A DNA stretch of 64,000 nt from Blautia glucerasea (GTDB lineage Bacteria; Bacillota; Clostridia; Lachnospirales; Lachnospiraceae). Shown here piece by piece: positions 8,767 to 17,155 of this stretch. The notes beneath the pieces were generated by a model. The model was not told the origin of the DNA. It made no database searches and saw nothing but the letters and a program-made list of their open reading frames with translations. Position numbers and translations under genes: made by a program. Where the stretch lies: contig NZ_JAAITU010000004.1 of assembly GCF_013304385.1 (NCBI RefSeq), positions 62,001 to 126,000 of the forward strand, read 5' to 3'. Each line of letters begins with the position of its first letter. Positions within the stretch are counted from its first letter, which is position 1.

Positions 8767-11700
8767 AAACATTTATTCAACCTTTACACAATCTTGCAGA
8801 GTTTGAAGAAATACAGAAATCTATAAAAAATAACAAAGGGGTGTTGCTGTTGACCGGCTGCACCCTTTCTCAAAAAGCGAATATGATCCACGGATTGTCT
8901 GACATGTTCCGTCGTCGTCTTGTGATCTGTGAGGATGAAAAAAGAGCAAAGGAACTATATGAGGACACACGTTTTTATGATAAAACAGTGTTGTATTATC
9001 CAGCCAAGGATCTGCTTTTTTTTCAGGCGGACATCCACGGAAACCTTCTGATCCGTCAGCGGATGCAGGTGATCCAGGCACTTCTTGAGAGGGAAGAGGT
9101 TACGGTTTTTACCAGCATTGACGGCTGCATGGATTATCTGATGCCTCTGGATAAAATACAGAATCGGGTGCTTCATTTTTACAATGACAGTGTGATTGAT
9201 ATGGAGCAGCTGAAAAAATCCCTGGTAGAACTGGGATATGAGCGTGTAGGCCAGGTGGAGATGCCGGGACAGTTTTCAGTCCGTGGAGGCATTGTGGATA
9301 TTTATTCGCTGACAGAAGAAAATCCATGGCGTATAGAGCTATGGGGAGATGAAGTGGATTCTATCCGCAGCTTTGATGCAGAAAGCCAGCGTTCTTTGGA
9401 TAATCTGGAAGAAATCATGATTTATCCGGCAGCAGAAAAAACGCTGGACAAAGGTATGGTATCTTTTCTTGATTACTTTCCGGAGGAGGAAGCTTTGATT
9501 TTCCTGGATGAGCCTAACCGGCTGACAGAAAATGGCCAGGCTGTGGAAGAGGAATATCAGCAGAGCCTGATGCACAGGGAGGAAAAAGGGGAACAGAAGC
9601 TTCCGGGACAGTGGCTGTGCAGGTTTGAGGATGTTAAGAAAAACCTGAACAAAAGAAACTGTATCGCCCTATGTGCTTTGGAACCAAACCGGGAAGGGTG
9701 GAGATTTACGGATAATTTTGGGCTGACGGTCCAATCTGTAAATTCCTACAACAGCAGCTTTGAGCTCCTTGTAAAAGACCTTTTTAAATACAAAAAGCAG
9801 GGATATCAGATCGCTCTATTATCCGGCTCACGTACCAGGGCAGAACGGCTGGCAAAGGATCTGCAGGCTGAAGGCCTGAATGCTTTTTATAGCCAGGATT
9901 ATGACCGGGTGATCCAGCCGGGAGAGATCATGGTGCTGTATGGCCATGCAAGCAGAGGCTTTGAATATCCGTTGGTTAAATTTGCAGTGATGACGGAGAC
10001 GGACATCTTTGGCCAGGAGCAGAAAAAAAAGAAAAAACGAAAAAAATATAATGGCAATCATATCCAGGATTTTTCCGAGCTTTCCATTGGAGATTATGTA
10101 GTCCATGAAAAGCATGGATTGGGGATCTACCGTGGGATTGAGAAGGTAGAAGTGGATAAGATCGTCAAGGACTATATAAAGATTGAGTACAGAGATGGAA
10201 GCAACCTGTATATTCTGGCTACTCAGCTGGATGCCCTACAGAAATACACCGGCGCAGATGCAGACAGGAAGCCTAAGCTGAATAAGCTGGGAACACAGGA
10301 ATGGAACCGTATCAAAACCAAGGTGCGGGGAGCCGTAAAGAATATTGCAAAAGAGCTGGTGGAGCTGTATGCAGCCAGGCAGGAAAAAGAAGGGTATGTA
10401 TGCGGCCCGGATACTGTATGGCAAAGAGAATTTGAGGAAATGTTTCCCTATGAGGAAACGGACGATCAGCTGATGGCCATTGAAGATACCAAGAAAGATA
10501 TGGAAAGCACCAAGATCATGGATCGCCTTGTATGTGGTGATGTAGGGTATGGAAAAACGGAAATTGCCCTGCGGGCTGCCTTTAAGGCTGTACAGGAAAG
10601 CCGTCAGGTGGTGTATCTGGTTCCTACTACAATCTTGGCTCAGCAGCATTACAATACTTTTGTACAAAGGATGAAAGAATTTCCTGTACGTGTGGATCTG
10701 CTGTGTCGGTTCCGCACGCCTGCTCAGCAGAAGAAAACACTGGATGATCTGAAAAAGGGACAGGTGGATATTGTGATAGGTACCCACAGAGTCCTTTCCA
10801 AGGATGTAAAATTTAAAAACCTTGGTCTTCTGATCATTGACGAGGAGCAGCGCTTCGGGGTTGCACATAAAGAGCGGATCAAGCAGATGAAGAAGGATGT
10901 GGATGTGTTGACACTTACCGCCACACCTATTCCAAGAACCCTTCATATGAGTTTGATCGGGATCAGGGATATGAGTGTGCTGGAAGAACCGCCTATGGAT
11001 CGTATGCCTATCCAGACCTATGTGATGGAGTATGATGAAGAGACTGTCCGGGAAGCCATCAAAAGAGAACTGCGCCGTGGCGGACAGGTTTATTATGTAT
11101 ATAATCGGGTGACAGATATTGATGAAGTAGCTGCCAGGATCGGAAAGCTTGTTCCGGAGGCCAGGGTAGATTTTGCCCATGGACAAATGAGCGAGCGGGA
11201 ATTGGAACGGGTGATGTATGGTTTTATAAGCGGTGAGATCGATGTACTGGTTTCCACTACGATCATTGAAACGGGGCTGGATATTTCCAATGTGAATACT
11301 ATGATCATTCATGACTCAGATAAGTATGGGCTTTCTCAGCTTTATCAGTTGCGGGGGCGTATTGGCCGTTCCAACCGGACAGCATATGCATTTTTGATGT
11401 ACAGGCAGAACCGTATGCTGAAAGAAACAGCAGAAAAAAGACTGTCTGCTATACGGGAGTTTACAGACCTGGGAAGCGGGTTCAAGATCGCCATGCGGGA
11501 TCTGGAGATCCGCGGAGCAGGAAACCTTCTTGGAGCGCAGCAGCATGGACATATGAATGCAGTAGGTTATGATCTGTACTGCAAGATGCTTAGTGAAGCA
11601 GTCAAAGAGGCTAAGGGCATTCAGACCATGGACGATTTTGAGACCACTATAGACCTTGTAATGGATGCATTTATCCCGGACACCTATATATCCAATGAGT

Positions 11701-12077
11701 TTCAGAAGCTGGATATTTATAAACGGATCGCAGGGATAGAGTCTCAGCAGGATTATGATGAAATGCTGGAAGAGCTGATCGACCGTTTTGGGGAACCGCC
11801 AAAAGCAGTACTAAATCTTCTGGCCATTGCCCGTCTGAAGGCACTGGCACACCAGGCATATATTACGGAGATCAAACAGACATCCAGGGAGTGCAGGATC
11901 ACTTTATATGAAAATGCAAAGATCAATCCGGCAGGGATTCCGCCGCTTATGGAAAAATACAGACGGTCCCTGCAATTTAAAAACGATCAGACGCCCAAAT
12001 TCCTGTTTGCACCTGTAGGACCTGTGGTTCCTGCACTTACCCGGTTTGCAGAGGAATTGCTGGAACTGGTGGAATAA
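8763..12077 (+). CDS. mfd: Transcription-repair coupling factor
   Basis: Mfd displaces RNA polymerase stalled at DNA lesions and recruits UvrA. At 1104 residues it is of normal length. The order is a UvrB-like domain (GQFSVRGGIVDIYS near 165), the CarD-like RNA-polymerase-interaction domain (SIGDYVVHEKHGLGIYRG near 445), the RecG-like helicase with Walker A GDVGYGKTEIA, DEEQ box and TATPIPRTL, motif VI QLRGRIGRS, then the TRCF C-terminal domain (DAFIPDTYI onward). Translation is probably coupled to pth through the ATGA overlap. Confidence 0.98.
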   Translation: MKTFIQPLHNLAEFEEIQKSIKNNKGVLLLTGCTLSQKANMIHGLSDMFRRRLVICEDEKRAKELYEDTRFYDKTVLYYPAKDLLFFQADIHGNLLIRQRMQVIQALLEREEVTVFTSIDGCMDYLMPLDKIQNRVLHFYNDSVIDMEQLKKSLVELGYERVGQVEMPGQFSVRGGIVDIYSLTEENPWRIELWGDEVDSIRSFDAESQRSLDNLEEIMIYPAAEKTLDKGMVSFLDYFPEEEALIFLDEPNRLTENGQAVEEEYQQSLMHREEKGEQKLPGQWLCRFEDVKKNLNKRNCIALCALEPNREGWRFTDNFGLTVQSVNSYNSSFELLVKDLFKYKKQGYQIALLSGSRTRAERLAKDLQAEGLNAFYSQDYDRVIQPGEIMVLYGHASRGFEYPLVKFAVMTETDIFGQEQKKKKKRKKYNGNHIQDFSELSIGDYVVHEKHGLGIYRGIEKVEVDKIVKDYIKIEYRDGSNLYILATQLDALQKYTGADADRKPKLNKLGTQEWNRIKTKVRGAVKNIAKELVELYAARQEKEGYVCGPDTVWQREFEEMFPYEETDDQLMAIEDTKKDMESTKIMDRLVCGDVGYGKTEIALRAAFKAVQESRQVVYLVPTTILAQQHYNTFVQRMKEFPVRVDLLCRFRTPAQQKKTLDDLKKGQVDIVIGTHRVLSKDVKFKNLGLLIIDEEQRFGVAHKERIKQMKKDVDVLTLTATPIPRTLHMSLIGIRDMSVLEEPPMDRMPIQTYVMEYDEETVREAIKRELRRGGQVYYVYNRVTDIDEVAARIGKLVPEARVDFAHGQMSERELERVMYGFISGEIDVLVSTTIIETGLDISNVNTMIIHDSDKYGLSQLYQLRGRIGRSNRTAYAFLMYRQNRMLKETAEKRLSAIREFTDLGSGFKIAMRDLEIRGAGNLLGAQQHGHMNAVGYDLYCKMLSEAVKEAKGIQTMDDFETTIDLVMDAFIPDTYISNEFQKLDIYKRIAGIESQQDYDEMLEELIDRFGEPPKAVLNLLAIARLKALAHQAYITEIKQTSRECRITLYENAKINPAGIPPLMEKYRRSLQFKNDQTPKFLFAPVGPVVPALTRFAEELLELVE

Positions 12078-12148
12078 GGGGAACAACCAAGCACAGGCGG
12101 TTCCTGGACCTTTTAACCCTGGTATCATCAAAATTCACACAAAAATAG

Positions 12149-12177
12149 TTGCCTGATGAGGAAAAACAGGATATACT
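12149..12177 (+). promoter_or_regulatory. Promoter of the PrsA-like lipoprotein gene
   Basis: TTGCCT and TATACT are separated by 17 bases, with the start codon about 48 bases downstream. Confidence 0.65.
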
Positions 12178-12224
12178 ATAAAAAGTGTAACCTGTGATAC
12201 AGGTGCGTCAGATTGGAGGAAGAT

Positions 12225-13514
12225 ATGAAGGATTTATTGAAAAGAACAACCATCGCAGCCCTGGCCGGAGTGCTGGCAGCAGGGATGTTTACAGGCTGCG
12301 GTGAGAAAAAAGTAGATGGAACAAAGACAGTTGCTACTGTAGATGGTACAGACGTGCCGATGGGTGTATTAAGTCTTTTTGCAAGAGAGCAGCAGGCACA
12401 GACAATTGCTATGTATCAGCAGTTTATGGGTGGCAGTGCTTCCAATATCTGGAGTGGTGTGGCAGATGAGGATACAGGAGAGACTTATGGAGAGAGCGCT
12501 GTAAAGAGTGCCCTGAAGCAGGTAGAGATTCTGTACGTAATGAAAGAGAAGGCTGCAGATTACAATGTGGAGATCACAGAGGATGAGCAGAAAGGCATTG
12601 AAGACGCAGCAGCAGCCTTTATGAAGGATAATGATGAGGATACGATCAAGGAGCTTTCTGTTACAGAGGATCAGGTGAAGACTTTGCTTGAGCTTGAGAC
12701 TTATCAGAAGAAGATGCAGGATCCTATCAAGAAAGAAGGCAATATTGAGGTTTCTGAGGATGATGCACAGCAGTCAGCCTTTACCTATGTTAATATTTCA
12801 TTGTCCGGAGATGATCTGACAGATGACGATATTGCCAAGAGGAAAGAGCAGGCTCAGGAGATCCTTGATAAGGTGAAAGAGGATCCCACAGCAGATATGA
12901 AAGAGATCGCTAAGGGGGTAGATGACAGCTATACCGCATTAAATGGCACATTTACTACCAAAGAATCTGATGATGAGGATTTCCAGTCTACTGCATATCC
13001 GGATGAAGTGCTCACTGCACTTCGTACCCTGAAAGAGGGTGAAGTTTATGACTCTCTTGTAGAGACAGATACAGCTGCTTATATCCTCAGACTGGATTCT
13101 GAGAAGGATGAGGATGCTACTGCTTCCAAGGTTAAATCCGTAACCACTACAAAAGAGAATAAATATTATTCCGAAACAACCGAGAAGTGGCTGGATGATG
13201 CGAAAGTCACAGAGGACGAGAAAGTTCTTAAGACTCTTACATTCTCAGATAATCATACTTTCACCATCAAAGCTACCACATCAGATGCAGCAGGTGACAG
13301 CACAGAAGAGACAGCAGAGGAGGCCGAGGTAACACCTACAGAAGAGGCAGCAGATGAGACCGAGGTAACACCTACAGAAGAAGCTGCAGAGGAGACTGAG
13401 GTAACACCTACAGAAGAAGCCGCAGAGGAGACCGAGGTAACACCTACAGAAGAGGCCGCAGAGGAGACTGAGGTAACACCTACAGAAGAGGCTGCAGACG
13501 ATACAGAAGAATGA
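12225..13514 (+). CDS. PrsA/SurA-like peptidyl-prolyl isomerase lipoprotein with repeat tail
   Basis: This is probably an extracytoplasmic foldase anchored by a lipid. The N-terminus is a lipoprotein signal (MKDLLKRTTIAALAGVLAAG, then MFTGCG), so mature Cys is expected at about residue 26. After it come VATVDGTDVPMGVLSLF, typical of SurA/PrsA N-terminal domains, a helical region, and a region near 255-290 (LRTLKEGEVYDSLVETD, then YILRL) resembling parvulin PpiC. The last 65 residues are five 12-residue repeats of EVTPTEEAA[E/D]ET, probably a wall-spanning acidic stalk. The start was set by the GGAGGAAG site; an upstream in-frame TTG overlaps it. A bidirectional terminator follows. Confidence 0.82.
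   Translation: MKDLLKRTTIAALAGVLAAGMFTGCGEKKVDGTKTVATVDGTDVPMGVLSLFAREQQAQTIAMYQQFMGGSASNIWSGVADEDTGETYGESAVKSALKQVEILYVMKEKAADYNVEITEDEQKGIEDAAAAFMKDNDEDTIKELSVTEDQVKTLLELETYQKKMQDPIKKEGNIEVSEDDAQQSAFTYVNISLSGDDLTDDDIAKRKEQAQEILDKVKEDPTADMKEIAKGVDDSYTALNGTFTTKESDDEDFQSTAYPDEVLTALRTLKEGEVYDSLVETDTAAYILRLDSEKDEDATASKVKSVTTTKENKYYSETTEKWLDDAKVTEDEKVLKTLTFSDNHTFTIKATTSDAAGDSTEETAEEAEVTPTEEAADETEVTPTEEAAEETEVTPTEEAAEETEVTPTEEAAEETEVTPTEEAADDTEE
13326..13505 (+). repeat. 36-bp tandem repeat, five copies
   Basis: Units start at 13326, 13362, 13398, 13434 and 13470, each opening GAGGTAACACCTACAGAAGA and differing at only a few synonymous or E/D positions. Near-identity at DNA level implies recent expansion and likely copy-number variation. 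Confidence 0.95.
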
Positions 13515-13531
13515 TAGACATATCAATCCAT

Positions 13532-13577
13532 AAAAAATGGGTACGTGGCACAGATCAGTGCTGCGTACCCATTTTTT
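13532..13577. terminator. Bidirectional intrinsic terminator
   Basis: AAAAAATGGGTACG pairs with CGTACCCATTTTTT, and the stem continues inward through G-T wobbles to CAC/GTG around a 6-base loop. It has A-tract and T-tract on opposite sides and lies between two convergent genes, so it can end transcription from both. Confidence 0.93.
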
Positions 13578-13595
13578 AATATGAGCAATTTATTT

Positions 13596-14390
13596 TCAAA
13601 TCAGCTGGAAGTGCTTCATTGCATTCCAGATCCCATTGTCTGTAATATCTGTGGTGCGGTAAGTACAAAAAGGAAAGATCTCAGGCATGGAGTTGCCCAT
13701 GGCAATGCTGGTGCCTGCATATTTCAACATAGCCAGGTCATTGGTGCTGTCACCAAAAGCAAAGCTGTCTTCCAGGGACATGCCAAGATGATCCAGCAGG
13801 AACTGGATGCCGGTAGCTTTCGTATATTTGGCAAGAGTAACTTCCCATACATCATGCCCATGATCAAAACAGATCATGTCATTTTCTTTTACATATTTTT
13901 CAAAGCCTGCCCGGTCAGAGTCTGGCCCAATGGATACCAGATATTTGTCGAAGGTATAAGTGGCAGCTTTTTCTCCGGTGTATTCAGCTATGTTCTCCGT
14001 AGGTGCCATTTTCTGGATCATAGGGAAAACAGGATGATGATGTGGCTCACCATCATATAAAATTGCATCACACCGCTCAAAATACGTGGGGATATGGAAT
14101 TGACGCAGCTTTTTTACAATATCCACGCATTGGTCATGGGGGATGGATTTAGAGAAAAGCAGCTGGCCATTCATGTAGATTTGAGTGCCGCAGCCACATA
14201 CATAACCGTCAAAGCCAAGAGTCAGCAGATCTTTAGGGATGATCACACGGGTGCGGCCAGTATTGATAAAGCACAGATGACCATTCTTTCTGGCTTGGGT
14301 AATGGCCTGGGCAGTGCTTTCGGGAATGGTACAGGGTGGTGCTGTGACGAGAGTGCCGTCAATATCAAAAAACAGGATTTTTCTATTCAT
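13596..14390 (-). CDS. Cof-type HAD-IIB family phosphatase
   Basis: The 264-residue cytoplasmic enzyme is a haloacid-dehalogenase superfamily phosphatase. Motif I is LFFDIDGTLV, motif II lies in FINTGR, the catalytic Lys region is near KYTKATGIQFLL, and motif IV is FAFGDSTNDLAMLKYAG. Length and layout fit Cof/YidA-type sugar-phosphate or nucleotide phosphatases; the substrate is unknown. The start overlaps the end of the upstream DUF4317 gene by eight bases, so the pair is one operon. Confidence 0.9.
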   Translation of the reverse strand: MNRKILFFDIDGTLVTAPPCTIPESTAQAITQARKNGHLCFINTGRTRVIIPKDLLTLGFDGYVCGCGTQIYMNGQLLFSKSIPHDQCVDIVKKLRQFHIPTYFERCDAILYDGEPHHHPVFPMIQKMAPTENIAEYTGEKAATYTFDKYLVSIGPDSDRAGFEKYVKENDMICFDHGHDVWEVTLAKYTKATGIQFLLDHLGMSLEDSFAFGDSTNDLAMLKYAGTSIAMGNSMPEIFPFCTYRTTDITDNGIWNAMKHFQLI

Positions 14391-15555
14391 CGTCTACCTC
14401 ATTATCCGGATATTCTGTGTCTTCAGAAAGATTGCCCATGTGTACGCAGATGCCATTAACTTCGATCTCACCTTCCATAGGGATCACCAGACATTTTCGA
14501 CCGTCAATTACTTTGGTCTCGATCAATTCTGCACGCTCAGGATCGATCTTCACTACTACATCCGGTGTTTTGACTTCAAATTTACGGGGGCTGGCAATAT
14601 TGGAGGCCATCAGGGAAGGCTGATCTCCTGCTACAAGTTCATACTGCTGGTCAAAGGTATCCAGCTTTTCTTCTGCCACGCCACAGTCCTCAAGAAGCCT
14701 CTTCACTTCCGGTTTTGTGAGCACTACCGGTTCAGGCTCATCTTTCTGTGCTTCGATCAGTTCGTTCAGCTTCTCATGGATGCTGATCACTGTATTGTAG
14801 TCACAGTCATCTCCAAGGGTTTCTTCTACAAGCATGTTAAAGGAATCCCGCTGTCCACCAGCAGACATGGGAGCTGTGCAGCCCAGAACCTGATCAATAA
14901 ACAGATCATGAAGTGCTTCTGCATTTTTGGAATAGTATAAAAGTCCGTGGATGTCTGTGCTCCGGTCATTAAATACGGGGAAAAGAAAACCGGACTCCGG
15001 CATTTCCACGATCCAGTCGCGGATACGGTCTTCAATCAGATTTGTCTCTGCATTATAACAAAGTCCTGCCTTAGAAAGCTTAACCGGGCAGATGCTGCAA
15101 AGAAGATGCTCATAGATCTCGTCAGATGCATCAAACATGTCAAGACCGTCAGAAGATTTGCCTGGAATATCATATACTGCATGGACAAGGATAATGTAAT
15201 AATTCTCTGGATAATCGTAATTCTCAATGATCCGGTCATAGAACTGTTGGATCAGTTCATCGTCGGTGAGACGGCTGGCTCTAAGACGCATAAGAAATTC
15301 CTGGGTTCCTCCATCTACTTCCTGATTCGTTGGAAATTCCATGTTCAGCAGGTTTTTACCAAGGGTACCGGACAGGGTTTTCTTGAAAATCTCAAAATAT
15401 TTGAACATTTCTTCCTCAGACAGGGAGAGGAAGGCTTCTTTTAATTCTGTTTTCTTATTCTTGTCACCATCCACATAACAGCCGCAGATCCTTGTAATGG
15501 AACAATTGGCTGGTGAAAACTGTTTTTTGATCTCGGAAATTTCTTTTTTGTTCAT
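14383..15555 (-). CDS. DUF4317 family protein
   Basis: This 390-residue protein begins MNKKEISEIKKQFSPANCSI and continues ICGCYVDGDKNKKT; both are hallmarks I associate with DUF4317, a family of unknown function in Firmicutes. No membrane segment or signal peptide is visible. The start is fixed by a GAGGAGGATC site just upstream on the minus strand, and a good promoter (15578-15606) precedes it; a longer in-frame reading would run into that promoter. It is cotranscribed with the Cof-type phosphatase. Confidence 0.88.
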   Translation of the reverse strand: MNKKEISEIKKQFSPANCSITRICGCYVDGDKNKKTELKEAFLSLSEEEMFKYFEIFKKTLSGTLGKNLLNMEFPTNQEVDGGTQEFLMRLRASRLTDDELIQQFYDRIIENYDYPENYYIILVHAVYDIPGKSSDGLDMFDASDEIYEHLLCSICPVKLSKAGLCYNAETNLIEDRIRDWIVEMPESGFLFPVFNDRSTDIHGLLYYSKNAEALHDLFIDQVLGCTAPMSAGGQRDSFNMLVEETLGDDCDYNTVISIHEKLNELIEAQKDEPEPVVLTKPEVKRLLEDCGVAEEKLDTFDQQYELVAGDQPSLMASNIASPRKFEVKTPDVVVKIDPERAELIETKVIDGRKCLVIPMEGEIEVNGICVHMGNLSEDTEYPDNEVDDE

Positions 15556-15577
15556 GGTTGATCCTCCTCGTTTGCTC

Positions 15578-15606
15578 ATTATATCGCAAAATCTTTTGAC
15601 GGGCAA
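15578..15606 (-). promoter_or_regulatory. Promoter of the DUF4317/phosphatase operon
   Basis: On the minus strand TTGCCC and a perfect TATAAT are 17 bases apart, just ahead of the ribosome site of the DUF4317 gene. Confidence 0.75.
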
Positions 15607-15690
15607 GAAAACAAAAAATTATAGATTTCTTTTGATAAATAAGAAAAACCTAATGGGTAATGGTAAAAGTGCATAAAAATGAACACCAAA

Positions 15691-15806
15691 AACTGTTAAA
15701 AACGATTAAATACGTTAAGAAATTTATAGATAGACAAAAAAATATTATATTTATTTCCTAAACAAGGATTGCTAAAATATAAAACATCAAGAGCGGTACG
15801 AACCGC
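15691..15806 (+). promoter_or_regulatory. Control region of mglB
   Basis: The very AT-rich stretch before mglB holds three TTAA blocks spaced 10 and 9 bases (AACTGTTAAA, AACGATTAAA, TACGTTAAGA), which would sit on one DNA face. Near the gene is a small hairpin, GCGGT-ACGA-ACCGC at 15793-15806, just before the AAAGGAGG ribosome site. No -35/-10 pair stands out clearly. The blocks could be sites for the response regulator encoded downstream. Confidence 0.4.
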
Positions 15807-15827
15807 AATAAAAGGAGGACGTTTTCA

Positions 15828-16979
15828 ATGAAGAGAAAAGTACTTGCCAGCTTACTTTGTGTAGCAATGGGAGTAACAATGATCGGATCAACAGCTGTAT
15901 TTGCAGAGGACGTAGCTGAGGAAACTACAGATGAGGCAGCAACAGAGGAAAATGCAGAGGCTGAGGATGCTGATGCAGAAGAAGCAGCAGATGATACAGC
16001 AGAGGCAGCAAGTGATGTTCTTGCAAAACCAGATATGGAAGGCGTTGATGTAGAGAACGCAAAGATCGGTATCAGTATTTATCAGTTTACAGATAACTTC
16101 ATGACACTGTATCGTACAGAGTTAGTTCGTTATCTTACCGAGGATCTTGGATTTAATCCTGACAATGTAATCGTACAGGATGGTAAGAATGACCAGGCAG
16201 AGCAGACCAACCAGATCAACAACTTCATCACAGATCAGGTTGATGTTATGATCCTGAACCTTGTTCAGTCTTCTTCCGCTCCTCAGGTAACAGATATGTG
16301 CAACGAAGCAGGTATTCCTGTAGTATATATCAACCGTCAGCCAGATGAGACAGAGTCTGACAGATGGGCTTCTGATGGACTGAAAGCTACATACATCGGT
16401 GCAGATGCTAGACAGTCCGGTACATTCCAGGGCGAAGAGATCCTTGAGACAGAGAACAAAGGTGATATCAATGGCGACGGCAAAGTTTCCTATATCATGG
16501 TTCAGGGTGATCCGGAGAACATCGATGCTCAGTACAGAACAGAGTACTCCATCAAAGCTCTTACAGATGCTGGTGTAGAAGTTGATGAGCTTCTTCTTCA
16601 GAGAGGTGACTGGGATCAGGCTAAAGGACAGCAGATCGTACAGGATGCTCTTACACAGTACGGCGATGATGTAGAAGTTGTATTCTGCAACAACGATGCT
16701 ATGGCTCTTGGTGCTCTTCAGGCTATCCAGGCAGCTGGCAGAACAGTTGGCAAGGATATCTACCTTGTAGGTGTTGATGCTCTTACAGATGCTGTTCAGA
16801 ATATCGTTGATGGTAACTTCACAGGTACAGTATTCAACGATTACTTCAGCCAGGCTCAGGGTGCTGCTAACCTTGCAGTTAAATTCCTCAAAGGCGAGGA
16901 AGTTGATCCTGTAAACATGGTTGACTATGTAAAAGTTACAGCTGACAACGCACAGGAAATTCTTGACAAAATCAAATAA
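15828..16979 (+). CDS. mglB: Galactose/glucose-type ABC transporter substrate-binding protein
   Basis: The 383-residue exported protein binds a hexose, most likely galactose or glucose, for the MglA/MglC transporter. A signal peptide ends STAVFA-ED (signal peptidase I type, no lipobox). It is followed by a 40-residue acidic Ala/Glu/Asp/Thr linker and a type I periplasmic-binding fold. A calcium-binding loop like that of E. coli galactose-binding protein is visible (DINGDGKVSY). Sugar-site segments such as YQFTDNFM, FCNNDAMALGAL and VGVDALTDA match MglB. The ribosome site is AAAGGAGG. A strong hairpin-T-tract after the gene probably lowers expression of mglA and mglC relative to the binding protein. 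Confidence 0.93.
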   Translation: MKRKVLASLLCVAMGVTMIGSTAVFAEDVAEETTDEAATEENAEAEDADAEEAADDTAEAASDVLAKPDMEGVDVENAKIGISIYQFTDNFMTLYRTELVRYLTEDLGFNPDNVIVQDGKNDQAEQTNQINNFITDQVDVMILNLVQSSSAPQVTDMCNEAGIPVVYINRQPDETESDRWASDGLKATYIGADARQSGTFQGEEILETENKGDINGDGKVSYIMVQGDPENIDAQYRTEYSIKALTDAGVEVDELLLQRGDWDQAKGQQIVQDALTQYGDDVEVVFCNNDAMALGALQAIQAAGRTVGKDIYLVGVDALTDAVQNIVDGNFTGTVFNDYFSQAQGAANLAVKFLKGEEVDPVNMVDYVKVTADNAQEILDKIK

Positions 16980-17013
16980 TTCAGATTCGCATTGACAGTT
17001 GACTGAACATTTC

Positions 17014-17043
17014 GGGTGTGTCTGAAGGACACACCCGATTTTA
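17014..17043 (+). terminator. Intercistronic terminator/attenuator between mglB and mglA
   Basis: CGGGTGTGTC and GACACACCCG form a perfect 10-bp stem with a 5-base loop followed by ATTTT. It lies between the binding-protein gene and the ATPase gene, a usual place for partial termination that gives excess binding protein. Confidence 0.8.
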
Positions 17044-17155
17044 TGAACAGGATGTGACGATTCAGTAGGTAATATGCCAGAAATACTGAACAGTTACAAC
17101 AGGGATTACGATTACAATGGCTGTTCGGCCAATATCCAGGAAAGGAGAGAGTGGG

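Noticed and set aside
13545-14940. Plus-strand open frames opposite the Cof-type and DUF4317 genes
   Set aside because: They are antisense shadows of two well-supported minus-strand genes and lack ribosome sites and family features.
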